Assembly: GCA_947259295.1 (NCBI GenBank)
Contig: CAMYMG010000079.1
Span: 62,001-126,000, forward strand
Reading direction: 5' to 3'
Source: an uncultured Rhizobiaceae bacterium
Lineage (GTDB): Bacteria > Pseudomonadota > Alphaproteobacteria > Rhizobiales > Rhizobiaceae
Length of the DNA: 64,000 bases
Shown here: positions 45,986-55,693 of the stretch, one piece after another
How positions within the stretch are numbered: position 1 is the stretch's first letter
Layout: each line of letters starts with the position of its first letter
Translations under genes and position numbers: made by a program
The notes under the pieces: model-generated
What the model saw: the letters and a program-made list of their open reading frames with translations, nothing else
What the model was told of the DNA's origin: nothing
The model's database searches: none

Positions 45986-47082
45986 CGATGAAATTCGCCT
46001 CGATCGACGAGCTGAAGGAGGCGGTCGCCCGCCACTACGGCACGCCCTGCCTGATGATCGATCTCGATGTCGTCGAGAAAAACATCGCGCGCGTTCAGGC
46101 GATGTGCGACGCCGCCGGCGTCGCGGCGCGTCCGCATATCAAGACGCACAAGAACCCTCAGATCGCCGCTATGCAGCAGCGCGCCGGCGCTCGCGGCATC
46201 ACGTGCCAGAAGCTCGGCGAGGCCGAGGTAATGGCCGACGGCGGGCTGGACGACATCCTGATCACCTACAACATCCTGGGCGATGAGAAGCTCGCGCGCC
46301 TTGGCGCGCTGGCAGCGACCCGGACCGTTGCCGTCGCGGCCGACAATCCGGTCACGATTGCCGGGCTGCCGAAGGCGGCAGCCATCGCCGGCCGGCCCCT
46401 CAGCGTATTGGTCGAATGCGACAGCGGCCGCAAGCGCGCCGGCGTCGAGACGCCGGGCGAAGCGATCGAACTCGCCCGAATGATTTCGGCCTCCGAGGGC
46501 CTGGAATTCGCCGGGTTCGTCTTCTACCCGGTCGAGAGCGCCATACCTGCGGCGCAGGCGTTCCTCGACGATGCCGTCTCGGGTGTGAGGCAAGCCGGGC
46601 TCGAGCCCCGCATCCTGTCGTCCGGCGGCACGCCGAACCTCGCCACGCTCTCGCAGTTCTCGGGCATCACCGAGCACCGCGCGGGCACATACATCTTCAA
46701 CGACCGCATGATGATGGCGGCCGGCATGGCGGAACTCGACGATTGCGCCCTGCATGTGCTGGCGACCGTGGTCAGCCGGGCGGCGCCGGAGCGCGGCATC
46801 CTGGACAGCGGCTCCAAGACGCTGACGTCAGATCCGGGCGGTGGCCTGGATGGCTTCGGGCTGATCCGCGAATACCCGGAAGCAAGGATCGCCGCATTCG
46901 CCGAGGAGCACGGCATGCTCGACCTGTCGCGCTGCAACGACCGCCCGGCGGTCGGCACGCTGGTGCGCATCGTTCCCAATCACGTATGTGTCACCGTCAA
47001 CATGTTCGACCGCTATGTCGCCGTGAGGGGCAATGAGCTTATCGGGACGATGGACGTCGCCGCGCGCGGCAGGCTTGGCTGA
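45982..47082 (+). CDS. PLP enzyme, D-threonine aldolase / D-serine dehydratase (DSD1) family
   Basis: A 366-residue fold-type III (alanine racemase-like) protein. The PLP lysine is K54 in RPHIKTHK. SGGTPN lies near the phosphate-binding part. The C-terminal metal-binding His and Cys are in PNHVCVTVNM, as in D-threonine aldolase and eukaryote-type D-serine dehydratase. It cleaves or dehydrates a D-beta-hydroxy amino acid using PLP and a divalent metal. The ATG overlaps the RidA stop (ATGA), so the two are made together. Confidence 0.9.
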   Translation: MTMKFASIDELKEAVARHYGTPCLMIDLDVVEKNIARVQAMCDAAGVAARPHIKTHKNPQIAAMQQRAGARGITCQKLGEAEVMADGGLDDILITYNILGDEKLARLGALAATRTVAVAADNPVTIAGLPKAAAIAGRPLSVLVECDSGRKRAGVETPGEAIELARMISASEGLEFAGFVFYPVESAIPAAQAFLDDAVSGVRQAGLEPRILSSGGTPNLATLSQFSGITEHRAGTYIFNDRMMMAAGMAELDDCALHVLATVVSRAAPERGILDSGSKTLTSDPGGGLDGFGLIREYPEARIAAFAEEHGMLDLSRCNDRPAVGTLVRIVPNHVCVTVNMFDRYVAVRGNELIGTMDVAARGRLG

Positions 47083-47120
47083 CCGGCGTCGTTCGAACGC
47101 GCAAATATCTTTTGCAACAA

Positions 47121-47145
47121 GGAACCGGCAACCCTAAATCCCGTT
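47121..47145 (+). promoter_or_regulatory. EcfG-type general stress promoter for the BA14K gene
   Basis: GGAAC at 47121-47125 and CGTT at 47142-47145 are separated by 16 bases. This matches the alphaproteobacterial EcfG (RpoE2) general-stress sigma consensus GGAAC-N16/17-CGTT. It lies 33 bases upstream of the BA14K start codon, correctly placed and oriented. Confidence 0.7.
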
Positions 47146-47177
47146 CTGAAGCCAGTTGAGATCAACGGAGAACTCCC

Positions 47178-47690
47178 ATGAGTGTCCTGTCTCGCATCGG
47201 CGCTGCGGCGCTCCTTGCCACCCTCACTTTTGTCGGAAGCCAGCAGACGGGCGCAGCGCCGCTTGTCGTGCCGGCAACCGCCTCGGCAACCAGCGACGTC
47301 GTGCAGGTGCGCGACGGGGTGCGCTGGCGCAGAAACCATTGGAACCATCGCGGCGGCCGGCATTGGCGCGGCAATGATTTCCGCCGACACGGCAACTACG
47401 CCTGGTACAATGGTCATCGCGGCTATCGTCACCAGCGGCGCGGCTATCGCTACTACAACGGCTACTGGTTCCCGGGCGGCGCTTTCGTCGCCGGTGCGAT
47501 CATCGGCGGTGCGCTTGCCGGCGACGGCTACTATGGCGGCGGATACGGGCCGCGCTACTATCTGGACGGCAACCCGGGCAGCGCCCATGTCGACTGGTGC
47601 TACAGCCGCTACCGCTCGTACCGGGCCTACGACAACACGTTCCAGCCCTATCATGGCCCGCGCCAGCAGTGCTACTCGCCCTACGACTGA
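47178..47690 (+). CDS. BA14K family protein
   Basis: A 170-residue exported protein. A signal peptide covers about residues 1-27 (ending near QTGAA). A basic, His/Arg/Tyr/Trp-rich region follows, then a Gly-rich hydrophobic patch (FVAGAIIGGALAG). The BA14K signature closes it, HVDWCYSRYRSYRAYDNTF near residues 136-154, with paired Cys. BA14K proteins are alphaproteobacterial surface or immunogenic proteins, some with lectin-like reports. The gene is monocistronic with an EcfG-type promoter. It converges with the cellulose operon. Confidence 0.92.
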   Translation: MSVLSRIGAAALLATLTFVGSQQTGAAPLVVPATASATSDVVQVRDGVRWRRNHWNHRGGRHWRGNDFRRHGNYAWYNGHRGYRHQRRGYRYYNGYWFPGGAFVAGAIIGGALAGDGYYGGGYGPRYYLDGNPGSAHVDWCYSRYRSYRAYDNTFQPYHGPRQQCYSPYD

Positions 47691-47746
47691 GCCATCTCAG
47701 TAATGACTAGGTAGGCGCTGCTGCAGTCTCAGCGGCTCCCGCCCGG

Positions 47747-49999
47747 TCAGTAGGGATTTGAGCCCGGATTGCGTGCCGCCCATAGGTCGTTGAGGCCCCG
47801 CAAAGCGTCACGGTTGCCGGTGGCGGCAGCCGCGCGGAACACCCGTTCAGCATCGCCGTACCGGGCGAGATTCAAATAGGAATATCCGCGCAACACCAGC
47901 AGGTCGTTCCGCTCGGGCGCGATACGGGCCCGGGCATCCAGCGCAATCAAGGTCTCGACATAGCGGCCCTTGCCGTACGCGTTGGTCGCCTGGGCCGACA
48001 GAAGCGCCGTTTCGATCTCGACGCTGCGCGCGGGATTGAGGCGCGCCTTGGATGCCGACACGGCGGCCATGTCGTTCATGCCGACGCGAAGATAGGCGAG
48101 GCTCTGCCCGTAAGCCGCGTCGCTCCGGGTCTGCGTCTCCCCCTTCAGCGCAACCTCGAATGCTTTCGCCGCTTCGATGGGGCGGTTCCTGTCCATCAGG
48201 CACCATCCGCGCCGCAGAGCCGTGTCGGGCGATAGTCTCTCAGGATCCATCGTGGTGGTGCAACCCACCGCGCCGACACGCTTGCCCTTCGCTTCGCCGC
48301 CAGCGGACCGCTGCGGTTGCCGGCGCTCACCCCTTGGGGCGGCCGAAGCGCTGATCTTTGACTGCCCCTCGGGAGGTGTCTGGGCAATGCCCGGAGCCGC
48401 GGCCAATGTTGGAGCATTGCTGCCCACGGAGGCGGTCTCTTCGCTGGGCTGCCCGACGGTCGGGATGCGCTCCGAACGGCCCACCCAGGCGGACTGCACT
48501 TCGCGGACGCCGGCGCTGTTGCCGAGCTTCCATCGCATCAACGCGAGTCCGTAGGCCGAGGGTTCATTATCCGGTTGCCAGGACAGCGCCGTCTGGAACC
48601 AGCGCTCGGCGGTCTTGAACTGGTTGAACCCGTCCGCATACCAGCCCAGTTGCTGGGCCGAAGCCGCATCCTTGGCGGCCGCGACGACGGCGACGGCGCG
48701 GTTGAGGACGTCGGCGCTGACCACGGGCGGCGGCTGCATCGCGAACATGTTGGCCACGGCGGCGAGGTACGCGTCGCGCGCCTTGTCGTCCGTCTCCCGC
48801 CACTCATACAGGACGGCTTCCGCCTCGACCGGCCTGTCCTGGGCGATCAGGGATAGGCCCAGTCCCTGGGACGCGTCGGCACTGTTTTCCTTTGCACGGG
48901 CCTTGGCGAACCATTCCTCCGCCACCTTCGGCTGATCGGCGTGAAGGTAGTGCCAGCCGAGGAGAAGATAGTCGGAAACCAGGCCGTCATCCGCCGCCAG
49001 CTTCTCGACGAGGGCGACGTCGGCTGGCGATGCAACGATAGTGGTATCGGTTGCTGCGTTGATGAGGCCCTGTCGGGCAACCTCACTGCGGATTGTCTCG
49101 AATTCCCCTTTGCCGTCGACCGTCTGTTCGGTTGCGAGGAGTTCCGACAAGGCATCGCGGGGCAGCAGCGACATGGCCTTCTGCACGGTGGCAATCCGTT
49201 CTTCGGGCTGCGTGCAATTGCGAAGAATGTAGAGGTAGGCGTCAATGGCGCGCCGCTGGCGATCCGTCCGCGCGAACGCCTCGGCGACGCGCCACAGCAC
49301 GTCGACATCGCCGCAGGTAAGCATCGCGGGGTTCGCAGCCGCAACCCGGATCACCGTATCGTTCTGCTCAATCTCGGAGGCGTTGACGAGCGTTTCGCGG
49401 GCTTCCGCAAGGGCCAGCCTGATGAGCAGGTCTTGGGGTGCCTCCCACGCCGGTTCACGCGTCTCGCGATCTGCAATCGCCTTGCGGACTTCGGCGATCT
49501 TGCCCTCCGAATAGAGGCTCCACATGCGGTCGAGCACCGCATCTCCCTGAGGGGGCGCGGCCAGTGGGTCCTCGGGAGGCGTCCATTCCGGATAGAGCGC
49601 CCGAAGCCTTGCGATCTCGGCCTCCAGCCGCCTGCTGTCGCCGCGCGAGGCGAAATACCGCAACGCGCTCTCGTCGACCACGGGTGCATCGGCAGCCGCT
49701 TCGGGCGCTTTCGTTGCCATCGGCACGACGGCCGGCTGATCGGCCCGATTGCCGAAACGGCCTGCCTCCGGGGCGGTTGGTGAAACCGGCGCCGCCTTGT
49801 CTTCATCCTGCGCCGCAGGCGTTTCTGTCTGAGCGACGATTTTCTGGCCCGCCGGTTCGGGCGTCTCCGCCACGGCAATGACGGAAGCGCTGTCACCGAA
49901 CGGATCGGCCGGTTGCTCGAACGGATCCCACAGCCCCGTCTGACGCAGGACGACGACGCCGAGCAGCGCTGCCACGCCTATGAGGAGCGGGGTTCTCAC
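47747..49999 (-). CDS. TPR-containing cellulose operon protein (BcsK-like)
   Basis: A protein of about 750 residues. It has an N-terminal membrane anchor (TPLLIGVAALLGVVVL), a Pro/Ala-rich linker to about residue 110, and helical TPR-like repeats over most of the remainder (for example ADQPKVAEEWFAKARA and RYGDAERVFRAAAATG). It lacks the C-terminal outer-membrane beta-barrel of BcsC, so it cannot by itself form an export pore. Rhizobial cellulose operons carry a TPR protein of this sort (called BcsK in operon surveys). The start is GTG 49999, overlapping the bcsZ TGA. GTG 50005 is two codons longer. It is last in the operon. Confidence 0.8.
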   Translation of the reverse strand: MRTPLLIGVAALLGVVVLRQTGLWDPFEQPADPFGDSASVIAVAETPEPAGQKIVAQTETPAAQDEDKAAPVSPTAPEAGRFGNRADQPAVVPMATKAPEAAADAPVVDESALRYFASRGDSRRLEAEIARLRALYPEWTPPEDPLAAPPQGDAVLDRMWSLYSEGKIAEVRKAIADRETREPAWEAPQDLLIRLALAEARETLVNASEIEQNDTVIRVAAANPAMLTCGDVDVLWRVAEAFARTDRQRRAIDAYLYILRNCTQPEERIATVQKAMSLLPRDALSELLATEQTVDGKGEFETIRSEVARQGLINAATDTTIVASPADVALVEKLAADDGLVSDYLLLGWHYLHADQPKVAEEWFAKARAKENSADASQGLGLSLIAQDRPVEAEAVLYEWRETDDKARDAYLAAVANMFAMQPPPVVSADVLNRAVAVVAAAKDAASAQQLGWYADGFNQFKTAERWFQTALSWQPDNEPSAYGLALMRWKLGNSAGVREVQSAWVGRSERIPTVGQPSEETASVGSNAPTLAAAPGIAQTPPEGQSKISASAAPRGERRQPQRSAGGEAKGKRVGAVGCTTTMDPERLSPDTALRRGWCLMDRNRPIEAAKAFEVALKGETQTRSDAAYGQSLAYLRVGMNDMAAVSASKARLNPARSVEIETALLSAQATNAYGKGRYVETLIALDARARIAPERNDLLVLRGYSYLNLARYGDAERVFRAAAATGNRDALRGLNDLWAARNPGSNPY

Positions 50000-51054
50000 A
50001 GGCACTCCGGATGTCTTGCGCGGGCGAAGGACAGGCCCAGCAGATGAAGCGTCGAGGGATAGTAATCGGTCGGCGAAAAGTCGCGCAGGTCCTCAGGCAG
50101 CGATTGACCGTCGAGCACGCAACGGATGAGCGCCGGGATAATGCGGTAGCCGGCGTCGTCTAGCGCCTGTTTGGTGCTCCCGGAGGCGATATCGACAATC
50201 AGAACGCGGCCTTGTTCGTCGGTCATGTTTTCCAGGAAAGGCTGCAGCGTTGCCCGATCCATCGTGCCGGCCCGCATGAGGTAAAGCGGGATGCGGACGG
50301 CATTGTAGCCGAACTCCTGCGGAAAACCTTCCGCGGGTACCGGCTTCGCCTTCAGCGATACCCAGTCTGGCGGCAGTTTCGAGGGTCCCATCTGCCGGGC
50401 CATCGCGAGGAGCCTGTTGCCTCCTTCGGCAAGCTCCCCCCAAGCGCCCTCGGGCGCCAGGCTAGCCATCGTCGGCAAGGCCTCGAACACCCAGTATGAA
50501 GGATTGACTACCGGCCCGTCATCGCGGTCCGCGGCGCCGAACCCGTCATTGCCGGGCTTGAGAAGGACGAGACCGCCCGTACGTGTAATGCTTTCGTCGG
50601 CGAGCGACCGCGCCATCGTGACGGCGGCGGCAGTAAGGTCCGCCCGCCGCCAGTCCTTGCCGGCAAGAGCCGCGGCATAGGCAATCAGCAGGTCACCGTC
50701 GGTCGCGTTGTTTGCATCCGAGACGTGAGGGCTGGCTGACGGGTCCCATTTCCAGACTGCCAGCCCGTCGTCGCGCAGCAGGATTTCGGTGCGTGTGAAG
50801 GCCCAGATCTTGTCGAAGTCGCCCCGGTTGTCGGCGAGATAGGCGAGGAGAAGACCGTAGCCTTGCCCTTCGCTATGGCTGATATTGTTGTTGGCGTTGT
50901 CGACGATGCGACCGGACGGTTCCAGGAACTTGTCCCGGTAGCTCGTCCATTCCTGCTCGCTGACCGTTGCCGCCCGGGCGTCGCCGGTCGAACCCGCCAG
51001 CAAGGCGCTGCAGGTCAGTCCCAAAGCGACCGACAATGAACGAACGCGCCTCAT
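49996..51054 (-). CDS. bcsZ: Cellulase BcsZ (glycoside hydrolase family 8)
   Basis: A 352-residue periplasmic endo-beta-1,4-glucanase of the cellulose export complex. A signal peptide covers about residues 1-28 (ending GDARA). The general-acid Glu is in SHSEGQGYGLLLA, and the conserved Asp is in NNATDGDLLIAYA, both hallmarks of GH8 BcsZ. The ATG at 51054 overlaps the bcsB stop (ATGA). The frame runs open upstream to 51294 but only within bcsB. Confidence 0.93.
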   Translation of the reverse strand: MRRVRSLSVALGLTCSALLAGSTGDARAATVSEQEWTSYRDKFLEPSGRIVDNANNNISHSEGQGYGLLLAYLADNRGDFDKIWAFTRTEILLRDDGLAVWKWDPSASPHVSDANNATDGDLLIAYAAALAGKDWRRADLTAAAVTMARSLADESITRTGGLVLLKPGNDGFGAADRDDGPVVNPSYWVFEALPTMASLAPEGAWGELAEGGNRLLAMARQMGPSKLPPDWVSLKAKPVPAEGFPQEFGYNAVRIPLYLMRAGTMDRATLQPFLENMTDEQGRVLIVDIASGSTKQALDDAGYRIIPALIRCVLDGQSLPEDLRDFSPTDYYPSTLHLLGLSFARARHPECL

Positions 51055-53399
51055 TGCTTTCTTCCCAGCGTTGCCAGCAGTGCCGCCGTGGCAAGGCCCA
51101 GCAGGATCGACAGGGCCGACAGCACAAGCGCGTAGGACAGCGCGTTCGATGACAGCCAGTTGGCTGCGATGAGACGGTAGTTCCTGAACGAAAAGGGCTG
51201 TGTCTGGATGAAAGCGTGGCCCGAGGCAGGAATGGAGGACAAGCCGCCCGATACCGGATTGAGTGTCGAGATATGTCCGTTCAGCTGTCCCCACGAGGCA
51301 TAGCCGGTCAGTTCGCGAACCCCCTCTTGCAGCGCGCCCACGGTCGGTGCGGTCACCAACGTCCAGCTTCCCGTACCGGCGGGATTGGCATCCGCCGCAA
51401 CGAGCAGACTGTCGTTGCCGCCGGGTGTGAATTCGGGCGTTGCCGGTCGAAACAGCCGGAAGGTATCGAGAGAAACGTTGAACGTGCGGTCCATCCAGTC
51501 CTGGAACCGGCTCGCCTGTCCGCGCCAGCCGCTGCCCCGAAGACGTTCCCGCCAGTCATCGAAAGTGGCCTGCGTATCCGGCCTGATCGACGCGACGGTC
51601 TCACCCCAACTGCTCCGTGCCTCGTCGCCAACGCCCAACCGGGCAAGCACGGTGGAGGGAATTTGCGAGATCGTGTTCACGAAGATCGCGTTCTTGTCGG
51701 CGATCGACGCTACCGAAGCCGTCGTATCCACGGCAATCGGCCTGCCGGCGGCGACCGACAACCGCGCCAAGAGGGTGGTTGCTGCCGACAGCGTGTCGGG
51801 CTGGACGCGATCGATGATCAGCGGGATCGGGTAGCTCAACCGGTTGTAGGGGAAGCCTGTTCCTCCCACACCGGCGAGGTCGGGCGTGTGTCCGAGGCGG
51901 GCATAGTCAGGCATGATGAATTCGGAGCTGTCGAAGATGACGAAGCGGCCATTATCCAGCCCGGTGGCGCCCGGCGCGCAAAGCTTGTCCGTCTCGGTGT
52001 TCAACACGGCTTCGATCGCCACGGTGTTTTCGCCCGGCCTGAAATGCCGCATCGTCACCGGGATCGGCAGGTGGCGGAGGATCTCGCCGCCATATGCGGT
52101 AATGGGCACGGTCGCCGCGATGTTGTCGTTCACGTAGATGTCGATATGGCTTCCCGGCAAGACCTCGGGCGAATAGGCGGCGTCGAGCAGCAGCGTGAAC
52201 TCGCCATAGGCATTGGCGTAGAAGTCGGCAGGCATGCCGAAGGCGAAGTCGGTCCGGAAGCGTCTGCCTGCGAATTCCTGGGTGGTCACCCCGAGATCGG
52301 CCAGCTTCGCCTCGGTGGCGCCGAACATCATCGGCACGTCGGGCGAGCGCCAGAGCTGCGTGGCGAGCGAGGTTCGCTGCACGTCGATCGGTCGATCGAC
52401 CTGATGGGCAAGCCCGTCTATCGCGGCCTGCACCATCGACCAGGTCGGCCCGGTTACCACCAGCGTCGATGACCCGAGCGCCGGATCGTCCACCAGGGCG
52501 ACAGTCGGGGCCGTTTCAGAGCCGGGCGGCAGCGTTGCAAGGGTTCCGGCAAGGTCTGAGGCGACGCCCATCACGACGTTCGCCTGGCCCTCCGTGGCCG
52601 GGCTTCCTGACTGATCGGAGACGATAAACGACTGGTTTGGCATGTTGGCCATCAGCGCCAGACTTTCGGCAAGCCTGACCGTCAGTTGCGTCGAGGCAGC
52701 CTGATCCATCGAGGGAACGATCAGGTTGAACGTCGTCGCCCCCTCGTCGTCCGCGCCGATCGCCCTGATATCGTCCACGCGCTTCCAGCGCATCGGTGCC
52801 GCAGCCTCGAGCGACAGATAGGTTTCAGCCGGATCGATCTGTGTCCAGAGTTCGTAGGTCGACTCGATGCTGCAATCCGTCCTGTGCCGCTGGCTCGCAG
52901 TCAGCTCGAGTTCGTTCAGTCCGGCATGCAGCGTTCCGGCGGGGATTTCGACTGCCAGGCTGGAGTTTTTCTCCGGTGACGCGATCGGGGCGTCGATCAG
53001 CCGGTCGCCGTTGATCGCAAGGGTCAGCCTCGATGCTTCCGGAGCGACGATGATGGCGTTCTGATAGCCCAGTCGGACCGTTGCCTTGGCCGCGGCCTGT
53101 TCTGGCGTGAGAAAGATGGACCAGGGGCGTCGGGCGTACTCGCCCGGCAGGGTCAGGTCGGGGAAGGGCAGCAGGTAGCGGCGTGCAGCCGTCGGCGGCG
53201 AGGCCTCCGCGATCGGCGCCGCCTCGCCGGGCGCGGGGGCTGCCCGGTTCGGTTCTGGCGGGCTTGGAACTGGCTCGGCCGGTGGCGTCGCCTGAGGCAA
53301 GTCCTGGCGTTCCGGCGTCATGTCGAAAGGCCCGGATTGGGCGTATGCGACTGTCCCGGCCATCAGGGTGATGCCGATCGCTGCAAGTGTCAGCCTCAC
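51051..53399 (-). CDS. bcsB: Cellulose synthase regulatory subunit BcsB
   Basis: A 782-residue periplasmic subunit that guides the glucan chain and activates BcsA. A signal peptide covers about residues 1-20 (ending VAYA). A Pro/Ala-rich linker follows, then the BcsB carbohydrate-binding and ferredoxin-like domains (LPFPDLTLPG, PGSHIDIYVND, FRPGENTVAIEA). The single C-terminal membrane anchor is ALVLSALSILLGLATAALLA. The start is a GTG at 53399 overlapping the bcsA stop. The frame continues open far into bcsA (to 54704) in another reading frame, which I discount. Confidence 0.93.
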   Translation of the reverse strand: MRLTLAAIGITLMAGTVAYAQSGPFDMTPERQDLPQATPPAEPVPSPPEPNRAAPAPGEAAPIAEASPPTAARRYLLPFPDLTLPGEYARRPWSIFLTPEQAAAKATVRLGYQNAIIVAPEASRLTLAINGDRLIDAPIASPEKNSSLAVEIPAGTLHAGLNELELTASQRHRTDCSIESTYELWTQIDPAETYLSLEAAAPMRWKRVDDIRAIGADDEGATTFNLIVPSMDQAASTQLTVRLAESLALMANMPNQSFIVSDQSGSPATEGQANVVMGVASDLAGTLATLPPGSETAPTVALVDDPALGSSTLVVTGPTWSMVQAAIDGLAHQVDRPIDVQRTSLATQLWRSPDVPMMFGATEAKLADLGVTTQEFAGRRFRTDFAFGMPADFYANAYGEFTLLLDAAYSPEVLPGSHIDIYVNDNIAATVPITAYGGEILRHLPIPVTMRHFRPGENTVAIEAVLNTETDKLCAPGATGLDNGRFVIFDSSEFIMPDYARLGHTPDLAGVGGTGFPYNRLSYPIPLIIDRVQPDTLSAATTLLARLSVAAGRPIAVDTTASVASIADKNAIFVNTISQIPSTVLARLGVGDEARSSWGETVASIRPDTQATFDDWRERLRGSGWRGQASRFQDWMDRTFNVSLDTFRLFRPATPEFTPGGNDSLLVAADANPAGTGSWTLVTAPTVGALQEGVRELTGYASWGQLNGHISTLNPVSGGLSSIPASGHAFIQTQPFSFRNYRLIAANWLSSNALSYALVLSALSILLGLATAALLATLGRKQ

Positions 53400-55603
53400 G
53401 AGACGCGCTCCGCGACCTTGCCGACCGGCCCACTGCGCGGGTCCTGGCCCCGCGCCCTGATGGCGCGACCGAGATAGACCAGCCCGCGGTAGGTCTGAAA
53501 AATCGCCAGCCGCAGAAACCACAGCGTGCCGGCGAGCAATCCGGGGTTGCCCCGGCGCGAGAGCTGGAACTCCTCCCATTGGTTGGAATTGGCGAACAGC
53601 AGATCGGCGACAAGCCTGTGATGTGCCGCCTCGTTCGGGCTGAAATAGCATCCAACCGCGATACTGTCCGAGGTCACCTCCTTGTTGCGGACGGTGATCG
53701 GAAGGACGCCCTCGGTGCCGTCGGCAAACGACTTGAACCGGATTGCGGAAGCACTGCCCTTGGCGAACGCGTCGGCGCTGGCGCCGAAAACCAGTACCCG
53801 CGCGCCATTTACCGAAACATCCTCGATCGTTGCCTTCAGCCACTCGCCGTCGAGTTTGAAGTCGCAGCGGCGGCTGACCTTGACGCGCCGCGACGCAGCG
53901 CGTTCGCCCCGCTCGGACACCACACCCAGGGCACAGCCGGCCATGATCAGGTTGATGAGGTTCCAGCCGCCGACAACCAGCGTGACGTCTGCTTTGAACG
54001 GTTCGGCGTAGACCTTGTAGACGGTGACTGCGACGCCGAGCAGCAGCACGCCAAAAATGAAGAAGAACGGCATGCCGATTTCCGACAGCCGGCTGGTGGC
54101 GATGGATTCGTCCTTGGCGGTCACCTTGAAGGTCGGCTTGCGTGGATTGAGGATCACCGACACCACCGCCGGCAGCAGGTGCACGGTCTGGATGTATTCG
54201 TAGAGTTCGGAGATCCACGGCCAGCGGAACTCGCCGTAGAGATAGTTCTGCATCATCAGGTTCACGATCATGTAGGTGAGCGTGTAGGCGAGGAACTCGC
54301 CTCCCGAAGCGGTAAATATCTGCAGGTCGAAGAACAGGTAGAACAGCGGAGCGATCAGGAAGATCGTGCGGGCAAACGGAAACAGCCAGAACAGGGTGGA
54401 CGAGGCGTAGCAAAGCCGCTGCGGGATGGACAGGCCGCGCTTCATCGGCGGAAAGCGGAAGCGCAGGATCTGCATCATGCCTTGCGCCCAGCGGCTTCGC
54501 TGCCCGATGAAGCTCGCGAAGGTTGCCGGCTGCAGGCCAGCAATCAGCGGCTTGTCGACATAGATGCTGTTCCAGCCGCGCGAATGAAGCTCGACGGCGG
54601 TCTCGCAATCCTCGGTGATGCTGATGCCGCTGAAGCCGTCCGTCTCGAGCAGTGCCTCGCGCCGTAGCACGGCCGCCGAACCGCAGAAGAACGAGGCGTT
54701 CCACTTGTCCAGTCCCCGCTGGATGACGCCGTAGAACATCTCGTTTTCGGACGGCATTTTCTCGAAAGTGCGCAGATTGCGCTCGACAGGATCCGGATTG
54801 AGGAAGAAATGCGGGGTCTGCACCAGAAACAGCCTGGGGTCCTCGTCGAAATGGCCGATGGTTTCCTTGAGAAAGTCGCGCGCGGGTGCGTGATCCGCAT
54901 CGAACACGGCGACGAGTTCGCCGGTCGAGTGGGCAAGCCCGTTGTTCAGATTGCCGGCCTTGGCATGCTCGTTGCGGTCGCGGGTCAGATAGTTTGCGCC
55001 GAGATCGGCGGCCAGTTTCTGCAGTTCGGCATGGCGCTGCTCTGCGGCGTTGGCCTCGCCGATCTTCTCGGCGTTGCGCTTCTGCAGTGTGCTGCCGTCA
55101 TCGAGCAGCCAGACGGTCAGCTTGTCTGCCGGGTAGTCCATCCCCTTGGCGGCGGCGATGGTGTTGGCGAGGAGCTCCGGTTCCTCGTTGTAGGTTGGAA
55201 TGAAGACATCCACGGCTGGCGTGCGGTCGTTCAGCTTGGCGCGCGAGGGGCGGGGCGGCAAAGGCTGCGCCACGACGAAAAGGCTGAGCGCCAGCATCAG
55301 CACGCTGTAGAGCTCTGCGAGATAGAGCAGGAAACCGGGAATGAAGTTCTCGAGCTGGTTGAAGGGCGGCAGGGTGTCGGTCGTGCGCCAGTAGACATAG
55401 CGGAGAACGACGGCGGTGCCGAAGGCAAGCGCGATCAGTCTCCAGATGCCGGTAGGCCGTACGAGTTTGAGAATCATCATCGCCACGAGGACCGACATGC
55501 CGGCGATGAGCTGGGTCTCGATGTTGATGGGAAGCGTGATCAGTGCGATGACGACGGCGGACGCCATCGCCCAAAGCAGGATCATCAGGAGCTTGCGCAT
55601 CAT
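53396..55603 (-). CDS. bcsA: Cellulose synthase catalytic subunit BcsA
   Basis: A 735-residue inner-membrane GT2 processive synthase. Catalytic motifs are intact: DDG at 168-170, DAD at 235-237, TED at 330-332 and QRSRW at 368-372, all needed for UDP-glucose polymerisation. About four helices precede and four follow the catalytic domain. A C-terminal PilZ domain has the c-di-GMP motifs SRRVKVSRR and DVSVNGARV, so activation by c-di-GMP is expected. Overlap with bcsB is four bases. An AT-rich hairpin lies 91 bases upstream, between bcsN and bcsA. Confidence 0.96.
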   Translation of the reverse strand: MMRKLLMILLWAMASAVVIALITLPINIETQLIAGMSVLVAMMILKLVRPTGIWRLIALAFGTAVVLRYVYWRTTDTLPPFNQLENFIPGFLLYLAELYSVLMLALSLFVVAQPLPPRPSRAKLNDRTPAVDVFIPTYNEEPELLANTIAAAKGMDYPADKLTVWLLDDGSTLQKRNAEKIGEANAAEQRHAELQKLAADLGANYLTRDRNEHAKAGNLNNGLAHSTGELVAVFDADHAPARDFLKETIGHFDEDPRLFLVQTPHFFLNPDPVERNLRTFEKMPSENEMFYGVIQRGLDKWNASFFCGSAAVLRREALLETDGFSGISITEDCETAVELHSRGWNSIYVDKPLIAGLQPATFASFIGQRSRWAQGMMQILRFRFPPMKRGLSIPQRLCYASSTLFWLFPFARTIFLIAPLFYLFFDLQIFTASGGEFLAYTLTYMIVNLMMQNYLYGEFRWPWISELYEYIQTVHLLPAVVSVILNPRKPTFKVTAKDESIATSRLSEIGMPFFFIFGVLLLGVAVTVYKVYAEPFKADVTLVVGGWNLINLIMAGCALGVVSERGERAASRRVKVSRRCDFKLDGEWLKATIEDVSVNGARVLVFGASADAFAKGSASAIRFKSFADGTEGVLPITVRNKEVTSDSIAVGCYFSPNEAAHHRLVADLLFANSNQWEEFQLSRRGNPGLLAGTLWFLRLAIFQTYRGLVYLGRAIRARGQDPRSGPVGKVAERVS

Positions 55604-55693
55604 CGGGCCTTTGCAACCGGTGCCGCTGTCCTCGGCGGTCGGTGACGCTTCGGAAGTCTACAAGGTGCCCATCCCCCCAAGATCGGCAGTATC

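Noticed and set aside
51051-54704. A 1217-codon continuous frame that could be read as a BcsA-BcsB fusion
   Set aside because: The part beyond 53399 is an out-of-frame read of bcsA; bcsB starts at a GTG overlapping the bcsA stop, followed by a signal peptide.
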